DNA of 64,000 bases from contig NW_027506914.1 of assembly GCF_052324685.1 (NCBI RefSeq), forward strand, positions 1 to 64,000. Direction: 5' to 3'. The translations under genes were made by a program, and so were the position numbers. Of this stretch, positions 23,926 through 35,100 are shown piece by piece; the stretch's first letter is position 1, and the number at the start of each line of letters is the position of its first letter. The notes below the pieces were generated by a model. The model worked only from the letters and a program-made list of their open reading frames with translations. It ran no database searches and was not told the DNA's origin. The DNA comes from Brachyhypopomus gauderio (lineage: Eukaryota; Chordata; Actinopteri; Gymnotiformes; Hypopomidae).

Positions 23926-26483
23926 CTCAATCAATCAATCAAATTTTATTTATATAGCGCTTTTTACAACAGTTGTTGTCACAAAGCAGCTTTACAAGTG
24001 CCGAGTCCAAGCCCCCAATGAGCAAGCCAAGGGCGAAAGTGGCAAGGAAAAACTCCCTAGTTTTTTTGCATGAGGAAGAAACCTTGAGAGGAACCAAGAC
24101 TCAGGGGGGGAACCCATCCTCCTCTGGCCGACACCGGTCACCATGACAACAACAACAACAATTTAGACAGAAAGAAGAGAAAGAAAAGGAAAAATATGTA
24201 ATAATGTCCATCATGATGTATGCATCCGGTTAGGCAGGAGGTGGCTGGCTCAGGATGGATCGCTGGTCTCCTCATCTCATTATTCCTCAAGCAGGCGGGC
24301 AGCCATGTGGAGAAATGAAACAGGGAAAATTAGCTCTGTATGAGGACATATACAGGACAGGTAAAATTATAAACATTTCCGGAGTGTGGCAGCAACTCCG
24401 GCATTTAGTTAAATTATTACAGCCTAGCTAAAAAGGCAGAACCAGAAGGTAACATAGGCTTGGGGGCATTCTGAGACAATGGCATCCGTCCACTGCACTG
24501 TCAACAAACTTGAGTGACCACGAGCAGTGACAGGACGACAGCACCAGCGCCCCAGTCTACCATAAAACCCTTCGTCTATGAACCCCTGGATCTGTACTTT
24601 TATCTAAGGGGGGATATTAATTATCAAACGCTAAACTAAATAAGTGGGTTTTCAACCTAGACTTAAAGATTGTGACTGTGTCGGAGTCCCGGATGCATTT
24701 AGGAAGATTATTCCAAAGCTGGGGGGCCTTACAAGAAAAGGCTCTTCCCCCTGCTGTTACCTTATTAATTTTTGGAACTAATAAAAGACCAGCACCCTGT
24801 GATCTTAGTGGGCGTGGGGGTTCGTAATAGGAAATAAGTTCCTGAAGGTACTCCGGAGCAAGCCCGTGCAATGCTTTATAAGTTAATAAAAGAATTTTAA
24901 AGTCAATACGAAATTTAACTGGGAGCCAATGCAGGGCTGATAGGACTGGACTGATATGCTGAAATTTTCTAGTTCTGGTCAGAACCCTGGCTGCGGCATT
25001 TTGAACTATTTGAAGTTTATTTAGATTCCTATTTGAACATCCTGACAGTAGTGCATTGCAGTAGTCTAATCTAGAGCTAACAAAGGCGTGCACCAATTTT
25101 TCCGCATCATCCTGTGATAATGCATTTCTTAATTTAGCAATGTTACGGAGATGTAGAAAAGCTATCCTAGTAGTATTATCTATGTATTTATCAAATGATA
25201 GGTCAGAGTCGAGTATGACGCCTAGGTTTTTGGTTACTGTGCCAGGTGTAATGGGGTAGCCTGCGAGATTAAGCATTAGATCTGGAATTTTCTGTTTTGA
25301 GGCCTTAGGGCCCAGAAGGAGAACTTCTGTTTTGTCCTCATTAAGTTGGAGGAAGTTTAGAGACATCCAGCATTTAATATCTTTTACACAGGCCTCAATT
25401 TTTTCTTAAACTGAGTTTGTCATCAGGTTTGGCTGATATGTAAAGTTGAGTGTCATCTGCATAGCAGTGAAAATTGACACCATGTTTGTTTATAACTGTG
25501 CCCAATGGTAGCATATATAATGTAAATAATAGTGGTCCTAGAATGGAGCCTTGCGGGACCCCATATTTAACTTTTGTACGTTTGGATGGAACATTATTGA
25601 GCTCTACAAACTGATAGCGATTTGTTAAGTAAGAATGAAACCATGAAAGGGCTGTGCTAGAAACTCCAACCCAGCGTTCTAACCTTTCTAGCAAGATCCT
25701 ATGATCAATTGTGTCGAAAGCTGCACTAAGATCAAGAAGCACTAACAGCGATACATAACCTTGATCTGAAGCAAGGAGGAGGTAATTTGTTACTTTAACG
25801 CTGTTTCAGTACTGTGATGGGGCCTAAAACCAGATTGCAACTTTTCAAATATGTGATGCCTATGCAGATATAGGCATAATTGCTGGGCAACAGCTTTTTC
25901 TATGATCTTAGATATAAATGATGTGTTTGAAATGGGTCTATAATTAGATAGTACAGTAGGATCAAGATTTGGTTTCTTAATCAGAGGTTTAATAACTGCT
26001 AATTTACATGATTTGGGCATGTGACCTATTGTAATGGATGAGTTAACTATAGTTAGAAGAGGTTCAGTTACCGCTGGTAATACCTCTTTTAATAACTTTG
26101 ATGGAACCGAGTCTAGTGTGCAGGTAGCACAATTTAAGGAAGAAATTTTTTTTCTAATTCTGATTGTGGGAGTGGATGAAAAGCATCAAGTTTTTCTCCC
26201 AGTATGCGATTTAAATCGATGTCAACCAAACCAGATGACATACCAGTTGTATTACTAATAAAAGGTTTTATATTTTGTCTAATATTCTCTATTTTATTAT
26301 CAAAAAAATCTATAAATACATTACTAGTGAGGTTTACTGGAATCTGAGGTTCTGCGCCTGCTTGATTTTTTGTAAGTTTGGAAATAGTATTAAAAAGAAA
26401 TCTAGGATTGTTTTTATTTTTCTCTATCAGTGAGGCTAGGTATGCTGAGCGTGCTTTAGCGAGTGCCCGTTTGTAGTCAATGA
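23926..26483 (-). mobile_element. L2-type LINE B, 5'-truncated, inserted in LINE A
   Basis: The 3' tail (AATC)n begins at 23926 and is followed by the typical fish L2 3' UTR to about 24610. Minus-strand frames then give, in order from the 5' side: a linker (26483-26134), a reverse transcriptase block with NYRPISNTSFISKI (26020-25790), [24 protein letters not shown] and CYADDTQLY (25742-25395), and the C-terminal KIQIVQNAAARVL-type region ending LKTHLF (25366-24617). Frames break near 26135, 25793 and 25400, so it is dead. The endonuclease is missing. The YADD active site is present. Confidence 0.88.
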
Positions 26484-26880
26484 CCACCTTTGGAGGTGAC
26501 CGCCTACCAGGTGAAGAGGCAGTTGGAGAAGCTGAAGCCAGGAAAAGCTGCAGGCCCTCATGGAATTGTCCCAAGAGTCCTGAAGGTCTGTGCCTCTCAG
26601 CTGTGTGAGATCCTCCAGCAGGTGTTGGGGAAATCATCATGTCTGGTTCCTGTTGCAAAAAAAGTCTCAGACTTCCACTCTCAATGACTACAGACCAGTG
26701 GCTCTCACATCTCATGTCATGAAGGTCCTTGAAAGACTTGTTCTGACACATCTCAGACCTCAGGTCAGCCCTTTCCTGGACCCCCTGAAGTTTGCTTACC
26801 AGCAGAAGGCTGGAGTGGATCATGCTGTGATCAGGCTCACTATCATCTTGACCAGGCCAACACATCTGTGAGAGCCGCCT
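26484..26880 (+). pseudogene. LINE A reverse transcriptase start, second half
   Basis: Continues LINE A: a KLKPGKAAGP motif near 26530 with His replacing the usual Asp (GPHGI), then after a frame shift NDYRPVALTSHVMKVLERL and FAYQQKAGVDHAV. It ends abruptly at about 26870. Confidence 0.75.
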
Positions 26881-27262
26881 TTTTGACTTTTTCGTCTCAA
26901 GTGCTTTTAAGATATCTAAAATGACGTCACTGGATTCGTCATTTTATGAGTCACACATCCGTAATTCTTATTCAAGATATCTCTAACGTAATTATGACTA
27001 GTCAAAATGACATTTTTAGATATCTGAATTAAAGAAGTACGTGCATTACGCCCCTTTTGCGATGTTGCCGAGTCGTCGAAACTGCTGCCTGCGGAATTTT
27101 GGGTGGGTAAAATGGCGTTAGCTGTTCTTGAAAAAATTGACAGAAAATGCCACAATCTTGAAAGAGCTCAACAGTATGGATTATGCGGCACTAAAAATAG
27201 TATTAAAAACGCGAGAATGTGAGTTCGACTGTCCTGACATCGCGTACAGACCACTGATTAGC

Positions 27263-27832
27263 TAGAGTGACCAGATGTCCTCTTTTTCCCGGACATGTCC
27301 TACTTTTGAGACCTAAATAAATGTCCGGGGGGAATTTCAAAATCGTCCAGGGTTTTGTTCGACTGACTCAATCATAATACATGTACAGTGCATTGTGATT
27401 AGAATTGCCACTCCGTTCCATTCCACTTAATTCCAGGTTTTTCTGTATCGCAAATTAGTCACGTATTTCTCCTCAAATCTATCTACTTTATATTGTGTGT
27501 GTGTGAAGAAGAAAGTGTGGGCCTGTCAGTCTACCCCCGAGTGTTTACAAGCGAAAGCACGTGTGTCCGCCGGTTCTACGGCAATGCCGAAACTAAAGTG
27601 AACGTTTACGGAGGAGTTAAAGAAAAAAATTCCTGTGCTTCCGCCAGGGTCGTGAACCATATGAGGCAGAGTGCTTGATGTGTACGGCAGGTACTATGTT
27701 GTTTTGTGGTGTTCAATAAATGCAATTTTTACACAGACACCATGTCATTTGTGTCATATCAAACACAGATACACCGATGACCCCGGCAAAAAAGGTGTCC
27801 TCCTTTTCAGAAACCCAAATCTGGTCACCCTA
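27263..27832. mobile_element. MITE with TAGRGTGACCAGAT ends
   Basis: Inverted ends TAGAGTGACCAGAT and TAGGGTGACCAGAT, flanked by a 7-bp GATTAGC at 27256-27262 and 27833-27839. No transposase seen; short open frames inside are not credible. Confidence 0.85.
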
Positions 27833-28270
27833 GATTAGCAAATACAAAGAGTGCCAAGTTTGGCGCCAAAATGCTACGTAAATCTGGGACGTATTGACTA
27901 GACAAAATGATTATTGAAGATATCTACAAACACATTCCGACTAGTCAGAATAATTATTCAAGATAACAGGAATAAAAAAAACATCTAGATAAAAAATATT
28001 CAAGATATCTGCAATTTATTTGTAGACATTTTTAAATGACTTTTGACTAGTCTGTGTGTGTGTTTGTGAATGTTCCGTTTGGTGTGTCTAACGTGTTTTC
28101 CCCTGTCTTCCCAGGGAGGGTGTGCTAGGCGATTCGTGGCGGACGCTTCGCCAAGGGCAGTCACCTCCCAGACGCAGGACTGAGCGCGTCGGATACGCCC
28201 ATCGTCGTGGGTTCGGGGCACTCGGTCCTGTTGGCACCCCGGGACGGGTAGTGCCCTTGGAGGGGGCGTC

Positions 28271-28618
28271 TGTCACGTTGAGGACCCCGGCCCCTCCCTT
28301 TTGGGCGTCTGTCAACGTTGTCTACGTGCTTTGTCTGCGTCAGTGGATATCCGTGGTTAGGGTTTTGTCGTGTGATTAATAAGTCTCACCTGTGAATCGT
28401 CTCGTGATCACGTGGGGCTAATGTGGTTTGTCTATTTAATGTGCGCTCGCGCAGTGTCCTGTGCTCGTCGTTGTCTAAGTCTGCACGTAGTGCACGTCTA
28501 GTGTGTATGTTTCTGTTTAGTGTTGCGTTATTGCGCAACACTTGTGTATTAAAAGTGACGTTTGTGACGCAAAGACGGGATTCTGTGTCTCATCCTTCGT
28601 CCAGCCGCCAGCGTCACA
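28271..28618 (+). mobile_element. LTR (348 bp) of the non-autonomous element
   Basis: TGTCACGTTGAGG start and CAGCGTCACA end. Strongly similar to the 338-bp solo LTRs at 9717 and 12534, including the GTGGGGCTAATGTGGTTTGT block and the TATTTAA box near 28434. Confidence 0.88.
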
Positions 28619-28646
28619 GAACGACGAGCCTTCAAGAGACACCACG

Positions 28647-29858
28647 ATGCCAGGCTATAAAACCAAGCAAAAGAAAGGCAAGAAGCCCAGCAAGCGGCGT
28701 CACCTCACTTCTTCCTCCCCCCCTCGCCGCAGAGCCACGCCGACACTGGCGCAGCTCGAAGAGGACCCAGAGTGCACCTATATGCTGTGCGCGGCTCGGG
28801 AAACCGCGATCCCAGAGCTAGCGGAGGAGTACCGCCAGACAGCTGTCCGGGTGTGGCAGGAGAGGCGTTTCTCTCCTTCCCGGGAGCTCTCGCCCCTGCG
28901 GGTGGGGCTCCACGAGCTGGAAGGGGATCCCGCCTTTCGTGACGAGGGAAAGGAGGAGGAACAAGACTCCACCACGCACCAAGAAGCCACGCCTACTGTA
29001 GAACAGCTGGAGCAGGATCCAGTAAGCGCGGCTCAGCTGGCCGCGGCACGGGAGAGCCAGGACCCCGTGAGGGCGGCCTTGTTTCGCGAGGGCGTGGTGA
29101 GGATCTGGAGACACCTGCACCCGTCTCCTTCCCGCGCCCTCTCGCCTCCGAGGGTGACCGCCTGTGTCATCGGTGCCACCGAGTCCACCCCAGAGGGTGA
29201 GTTCGGAGAGGGGGAGTCCGAGGAGGAGGAGGAGTACCTCCCTCCGTCTGTGGATCCCTCTCCTACCGTGGACCACGGCGAGGAGGAGGCGGAAGACCCA
29301 GCTTCCTCGGTCTGTCACGCCCCCACGGTGGGTTATGGAGGGGGTGGCCAGGACTATTCCCCGTCGGAGTACGACGATACGTCGACCGTATACTACGGTG
29401 AAGGGGAGCAGGTGAACTATCCCCCGGTGGAGTATGACGATACGTCGACCGTATACTACGGTGAAGGGGAGCAGGTAAACTATTCCCCGTCGGAGTATGA
29501 CGATGCGTCGACCGTAGACTACGGTGAAGGGGAGCAGGAGGACTATCCCCCGTCCGTGTGCTCGGGAGTGTCCGCGCTGCTCCTGGCACGTCTGCCCGCC
29601 GCGCTGCTCCTGGCACGTCTGCCCGCCGCGCTGCACCGGGCACGTCTGCCCGCCGCGCTGGACCTGGCGGAGAGCCCGCAGCGAAGGCAGGAGGGGGACT
29701 GCCTAACGCAGCACCAGCAGCACCGGACTTCTCTCCCCTGCTCGCTCTCCTCCTGGCGCGAAGCCTGGCGCCTGTTATGTGTTTGTCTGTGCCAGTGTTC
29801 GTCAGTCTTCCCTTGTGTGTGCCGAACCCGTTTTTCCCTCTTGTGCCACTATGTGTAA
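28647..29858 (+). CDS. Repeat-rich acidic protein of the LTR element (gag-like position)
   Basis: An open frame of 403 codons starting at the first ATG after the LTR. The N-terminus is strongly basic (MPGYKTKQKKGKKPSKRR). A doubled module follows with a TPTLAQLEEDP and TPTVEQLEQDP core, each followed by a SPSR(E/A)LSP motif. Then comes a Glu-rich stretch, about three 21-residue repeats (EYDDTSTVYYGEGEQ...) and three 9-residue repeats (LLLARLPAA). There are no zinc knuckles, protease or polymerase motifs. The position suggests a gag-like or accessory protein, but I do not recognise the family. The opposite strand is also largely open because of the GC-rich repeats; I take the plus frame since it follows the LTR. 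Confidence 0.6.
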   Translation: MPGYKTKQKKGKKPSKRRHLTSSSPPRRRATPTLAQLEEDPECTYMLCAARETAIPELAEEYRQTAVRVWQERRFSPSRELSPLRVGLHELEGDPAFRDEGKEEEQDSTTHQEATPTVEQLEQDPVSAAQLAAARESQDPVRAALFREGVVRIWRHLHPSPSRALSPPRVTACVIGATESTPEGEFGEGESEEEEEYLPPSVDPSPTVDHGEEEAEDPASSVCHAPTVGYGGGGQDYSPSEYDDTSTVYYGEGEQVNYPPVEYDDTSTVYYGEGEQVNYSPSEYDDASTVDYGEGEQEDYPPSVCSGVSALLLARLPAALLLARLPAALHRARLPAALDLAESPQRRQEGDCLTQHQQHRTSLPCSLSSWREAWRLLCVCLCQCSSVFPCVCRTRFSLLCHYV

Positions 29859-30067
29859 GCGTGCCTGTGTGTGTGTTTGTGAATGTTCCGTTTGGTGTGT
29901 CTAACGTGTTTTCCCCTGTCTTCCCAGGGAGGGTGTGCTAGGCGATTCGTGGCGGACGCTTCGCCAAGGGCAGTCACCTCCCAGACGCAGGACTGAGCGC
30001 GTCGGATACGCCCATCGTCGTGGGTTCGGGGCACTCGGTCCTGTTGGCACCCCGGGACGGGTAGTGT

Positions 30068-30181
30068 GTATGTTTCTGTTTAGTGTTGCGTTATTGCGCA
30101 ACACTTGTGTATTAAAAGTGACGTTTGTGACGCAAAGACGGGATTCTGTGTCTCATCCTTCGTCCAGCCGCCAGCGTCACA
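30068..30181 (+). mobile_element. Partial LTR (3' third)
   Basis: Matches 28505-28618; the 5' two-thirds are missing, fused directly to the 3' internal segment. Confidence 0.8.
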
Positions 30182-30244
30182 ATTTAATTGACTAGTCAGT
30201 AATTAATTGCAGATATCTTGAACATGAGTGATCCTACACATATA

Positions 30245-30312
30245 ACATACGTATACACTATATATATATATATAATACATTTATATATTTATATATTATA
30301 TATATATAAATT
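30245..30312. repeat. AT dinucleotide-rich tract
   Basis: TATATATATATATAATAC and similar. Confidence 0.9.
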
Positions 30313-30739
30313 TGAGTTGACTTGACTAGATATTAGATTATTAGACTCATTTTCTTCACTATAGTGAATGTAAAATTTAGTTCATTGAAAACGAGTGTTA
30401 TATTGTGAGACGAAAAGTGAATGGAACAAAATAACATTCAAAAAGGTCTTTACGTGGATTTAAATTTATCTAAGGGGTGACTAACAACATCGGATGATGT
30501 TGTTTTTGAGTATTTTCAAGCTGATTTGAATCGGATCAAAACCAACCCGCTAACACCAAAGATGTGTGCAGTTTTCTAATACAATACAAGTTAAAGATCT
30601 ACACCAATCAAGGTTCTGATTCCTATATTTAAATTGAAAGTCCCCATATACTAATTTATTTAGGTTCTTTTAATGTTTTTATTTATTTATTCTGTAAAAA
30701 CGATATTTAACTGTCTTCCAATTTCTACAGCTCCGAAGC

Positions 30740-31365
30740 TTACATTATTCCTCATTTTATACATTCACTCAATCTTTGTTACTTCTGTTATTTCCCCAGA
30801 TAAACCGTACACACAATTTATCACCCAAAATGTCCGACTTTGCCGTGCACTACTACAATTTGCCACAATTTAAAATGCACGTTGTAGTCTCTGAATCCTA
30901 AAACACGTTTTATAAAATAAATGGAGACGCTTTATGACAAAATAATGCAATGAAACTGCATTATTGAAACTCTAATGGTAAATAATTTTATGACGTTATG
31001 ACATTATTTAACATTCTATGTCTGTTCTAATTATTTCAAGTCTTGCCATCTTATTTACTTTATTACATTACTTTGTCTATTTTAATAAATTGTCATTTTA
31101 TTATTTTATTTTATTATGTGTGTTTTCTTTTTTTAGGTTCTTTTAATGGTTTTATTTATTTATTCTGTAAAGCACTTTGAGTATAAATGAAAGGTGCTAT
31201 TCAAATAAAGATTATTATTACGTTTGTAATGATAATCAAAGTAATGACCTAGCTAGTTTGAACCTCATCCAAAGTATTTTAGTATAATAAAATGATAAGA
31301 TATTCCTTGTGCAAGCAGAACTAAAGAGGAGGTTGAAGGTAGAAATGGCTGGGGCGGGAGTTAAA
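30740..31365. repeat. Inverted copy of the histone spacer
   Basis: Reverse complement of 16715-17400: near 30830 AAAATGTCCGACTTTGCCGT, near 30920 GGAGACGCTTTATGAC, near 31335 GAAATGGCTGGGGCGGGA. Histone genes themselves are absent at both ends. Confidence 0.8.
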
Positions 31366-31379
31366 TGTGTTTAAATGTG

Positions 31380-31665
31380 TGCTGTATTTTTGTCAATTGT
31401 GATTTTTACACCGCAATCGAAATTTGTCATCCGCTTTTAACCCATCTGTGCAGTTAGAACAGACACACACTAGTGATTACTAGGGGGCTGTGGATCACAC
31501 GTGCCCAGAGCGGTGGGCAGCCCTAGCCCGGCGCCCGGGGAGCAGTTGGGGTTAGGTGCCTTGCTCAAGGGCACCTCAGTCATGGCCTCAGGTCTGGGAA
31601 TCGAACCCACGACCCTCCAGTCACAAGACCAGTTCCCTACCACCAGGCCATGACTACGTTTTCTT
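31380..31665 (-). mobile_element. tRNA-derived SINE
   Basis: On the minus strand a tRNA-like head has an A-box-like TGGCCTGGTGG and a B box GGGTTCGATTCCC (about 31594-31607). It is followed by the core CCTTGAGCAAGGCACC, widespread in fish SINEs. Family assignment is tentative. Confidence 0.65.
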
Positions 31666-31768
31666 TTTCACTATCTCAGCTTGAGTATATGTGCGTGTGT
31701 GTTCAAATACACCTGTATGTTGACGTGTGAGAAATAGTGTGAGAGTATATTTAATATACTACAGGTGG

Positions 31769-32085
31769 TGTTGGAGCCATTTTTGTCTTTTGTCTTTACT
31801 GTTCCCTAGATCCCTTGTGTTTGTACCCAACTAGACCTCCCTCATGTGGTGAATACCGGTCACTGCATCCATCGGGTTATCGGGTCCTGATTTAAGGGAA
31901 ATGGGTAGACCTGGCTGGGGCCCGGTCAGAAGAGCAAACAGTTTTTCCACCGCAAGCTGTAAATTGATATGTTTCTTATTTTAATTTGAGTTGTTGTTAA
32001 TTTTATATATTATGTTTTGTTCAAATAAAACACCAACAAACCTGCAAGACAGCGTCTGCGCGTGAACTGGAGTATGGCTGGGACA
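31769..32085 (+). mobile_element. 5' LTR of BEL/Pao element (317 bp)
   Basis: TGTTGGAGCC...GGCTGGGACA; differs from the 3' LTR at one base that I can find (A at 31851 against C). Flanked on the left by GGTGG (31764-31768). An AATAAA lies near 32026. Confidence 0.95.
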
Positions 32086-32183
32086 AATAGTGGAAAAACT
32101 GCTTTGGACAATCGGAAGTTTGGAATGCTCTCATCTATCCCTCAACCAAGAAGGTCGTGAGTAAATAATTGCCTTGATTAAGC

Positions 32184-35100
32184 ATGGAGGCTTTAGGCAG
32201 TGCTGAAGCAACTGAAATGGATAATGATGGGGATTACATAAAGACAATAATGGGTTCCCGTAGAGGTAAACTGGGAATGTGCACACGTAAAATGAATGAA
32301 ATTATGACAGTGCGTACTGGGAATGGAGAAGCCAAAGAAGTGAAGTTGCTTATGGACTCCTTTTGTGCTGCTTTGAATGAATTTAATCAAGTGCATGATT
32401 TGGTACAAATGTCATTAGACACTGCAGAAAAGGAGCATGACCAGACAGAGTGGTTTGAACCAAAAATGGCCCATTTCAAGGAGTTTTTGACAGAAACTGA
32501 AACATGGCTGAGAGCTAAATTTGAGAAACAAAACGGAGGTGAAGATGAGATACAACTGGATGAAAACATTGATAATATAACACCGTTTGACAGTGTTTCG
32601 GTTAGTTTAAAGAGACAGTCAGAAGACTCAGTAACATCATCAAAGTCCTCAATAGCCTCTTCTGCAATATCGGCAAGAATGAAGGCTGAAGCAAGAAAAG
32701 CAGTTTTAATGGCACGTGCAGCTGCACTCTCTAAGAAGCATGACTTAGAAATGAAAGAAGCCCAATTAAAAACTGATGAGATAAGAATAAAAATGATGAA
32801 GGAAAAGCTTCGGGTGGAGACAGATATTGCAGCCTCAATTGCTGAAATAAGAGTGTACGAGAGCTTTGAATCTCCCTCATCGGAAGCCAAACAAAAGGAT
32901 GGCATGAATGAGTATTATGATGAAGCACAGAAGTACCTGCATTCCTCAATTGATACTGGTGGTCATAAACATACAGCTGATTATGCCTTAATACAAACTG
33001 TTCCTAAAACACCATTGCAAAGAACTGTTCAACTTTTGCAACCTCCCCAGTTAATAATTGAGTCTGAGCCTCAAGCTGTAGCAGAGCTAGGTAACACAGG
33101 TGTGAGCTCCTCTCAGGGTCAAGTGATCCTTAATGCAATGCAGCAACAGCAACATTTGACTGAGGTTCTATTGCAGCAGCAAAATCTGTCATTGCTTCCA
33201 ACAAAAGCGATCCCTGTGTTTGATGGAGACCCATTATGTTTTCTCTCCTTTATGAGGGCCTTTGAACATAGTATTGAAACTAGAACACAAAGTAATAAGG
33301 AAAGGCTTTATTATTTGGAGCAGTTCACTGCTGGTCAGCCAAGAGAGCTTGTTTGCAGTTGTTTACATATGGATGCTACAACTGGATATGCAGAGGCTAA
33401 ACGACTACTGAAAGAGAATTTTGGAGATGAAATAAGGATTACAAATGCCTATATGGATAGAGCTCTGCATTGGGCTAACATAAAACCTGAAGATTCTAAA
33501 GCACTGCACGCGTACACATTGTTTCTGAGAGGATGCTGCAATGTAATGCAAGAATTACGATACCTTAAAGAGTTGGACAGTGCTGCAAATCTTAGGATAG
33601 TCATCTCAAAATTGCCATACAAAGTAAAGGATAAATGGAGAGCAGTAGCTTATGATATCTCAGATAAAACGAAGCAAAGAGCAGGGTTTGATAATCTTGT
33701 TGTGTTTCTTGAGAGGCAGGTTCGAATGAGTTCTGATCCTCTTTTTGGCGATATCTTGGTGCCAGCATCAAGCCGAAAATCTGTTACATATGAGATTAAA
33801 CTCCCCTTGAGGTCAAAGAGTAGTAGAACCAGCTTTGCTACCACAGTGGTACCAGTTACTAAGTATGTGTCTGGCACTGCTAACGACAAAACAAAGCAGG
33901 CACGAACATTATCTTCCTCATGTTTTTACTGTTCATGTGATCATGTGTTAGCCAGCTGCAACCACTTCAAATCTCTGGATCATAGGAACAAAGTGCAGTT
34001 CTTGAAACATAATGGAATCTGTTTTGGATGCTTCTCCAAAGGCCACCTGAGCAAGGACTGCAGGAAAAGGATGACCTGTGAGATCTGCCATTACAGACAC
34101 CCTACTCTACTGCATATTTCAGAAAAGGTCATGCAGAAACGATCTGTAGATAACTCAAGTGATCCAAATTCTGAACAGCCAACATTAGAGGGACAGCCAG
34201 TTAATAGTGCATTTGTTTCTCTCAGATCTGGTCGTCATAATGGGGCCAGTAAAGACTGCATACTTGCAATAGTACCAGTACAGGTCAAGGTAGCAAGCAG
34301 TAACCAGTTTCTTGTAACATATGCCTTTTTGGATCCTGGAAGTTCAGCAACCTTTTGCACTGAAGGCTTGATGAGAAAACTACATGCGAAGGGAACGAAA
34401 ACTGAAATATTGCAGAGAACAATGGCTCAAGAGAAACCTGTCACCACTTACAGGGTGTTAGATTTAGAAGTGGGGGACAAAGATGGGAAGAATTTTATTC
34501 AATTGCCTTGTGTTTACACCCAGGACGTAATTCCTGTATCAAAGGAGAATGTCATATCTTCAAAGGATCTTGAGAAATGGCCATATCTCAGAAATGTGGA
34601 CATCAAAGAAATCGATGCTGATGTGGAACTCTTGATCGGAGTTAACACTCCAAAGGCCATGGAACCATGGGAAATCATAAACAGCATAGGGAACGGACCC
34701 TACGCAGTGAGAACCCTGCTTGGATGGATAGTGAATGGTCCACTTGGTAGTATGGGGGATGCAACAAATCATGTCGTAACCACCAACAGAATATCAGTGT
34801 CGGAAATTGAAGAACTCCTGATGAAACTATACAACCAAGAGTTCCCAGAAACACACTATACTGAGAAGAGAGAAATGTCACTAGATGATAAAAAATTCAT
34901 GAAGATTCTGACAGAACAAGTGACTTATGAGAACAGTCATTATTATCTGCCACTTCCATTTCGTAATGATAATGTGATGATGCCTAATAACAGAGATATG
35001 GCAATCCAGCGTGCTGCGAGTCTTGCAAAAAGGTTAAAAGGGGATAAAAGCTTCCGAGCAGAGTATAAGCAATTCATGGACAAAATGTTGGAACAGGACT

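Larger units (their letters stand above)
28049..30182 (+). mobile_element. Rearranged non-autonomous LTR retrotransposon
   Basis: Order: a 3' internal segment (28056-28262), a full LTR (28271-28618), an internal region with one ORF, the same 3' internal segment again (29868-30067), then only the 3' third of an LTR (30068-30181). The two 3' internal segments are nearly identical. This looks like a partial tandem (LTR-internal-LTR) with a deletion inside the last LTR. No pol motifs are present. Confidence 0.75.
26883..30419. repeat. Repeat with alternating GATATC and ACTAGTC motifs, split by two insertions
   Basis: Pieces 26883-27255, 27840-28048 and 30183-30419 share a texture of AAGATATCT and GACTAGTCA motifs. 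They begin and end with the inverted TTTTCGTCTCA (26889-26899, 30409-30419). Likely one MITE-like element broken by a MITE (27263) and an LTR element (28049). Boundaries are approximate. Confidence 0.5.

Noticed and set aside
28818-29636. Minus-strand open frame of 272 codons in the LTR element
   Set aside because: Arises from GC-rich codon repeats opposite the plus frame; it has no start context or motif and reads against the LTR orientation.
31594-31607. tRNA gene suggested by a B box
   Set aside because: The tRNA-like head cannot fold as a mature tRNA and continues into a SINE core.
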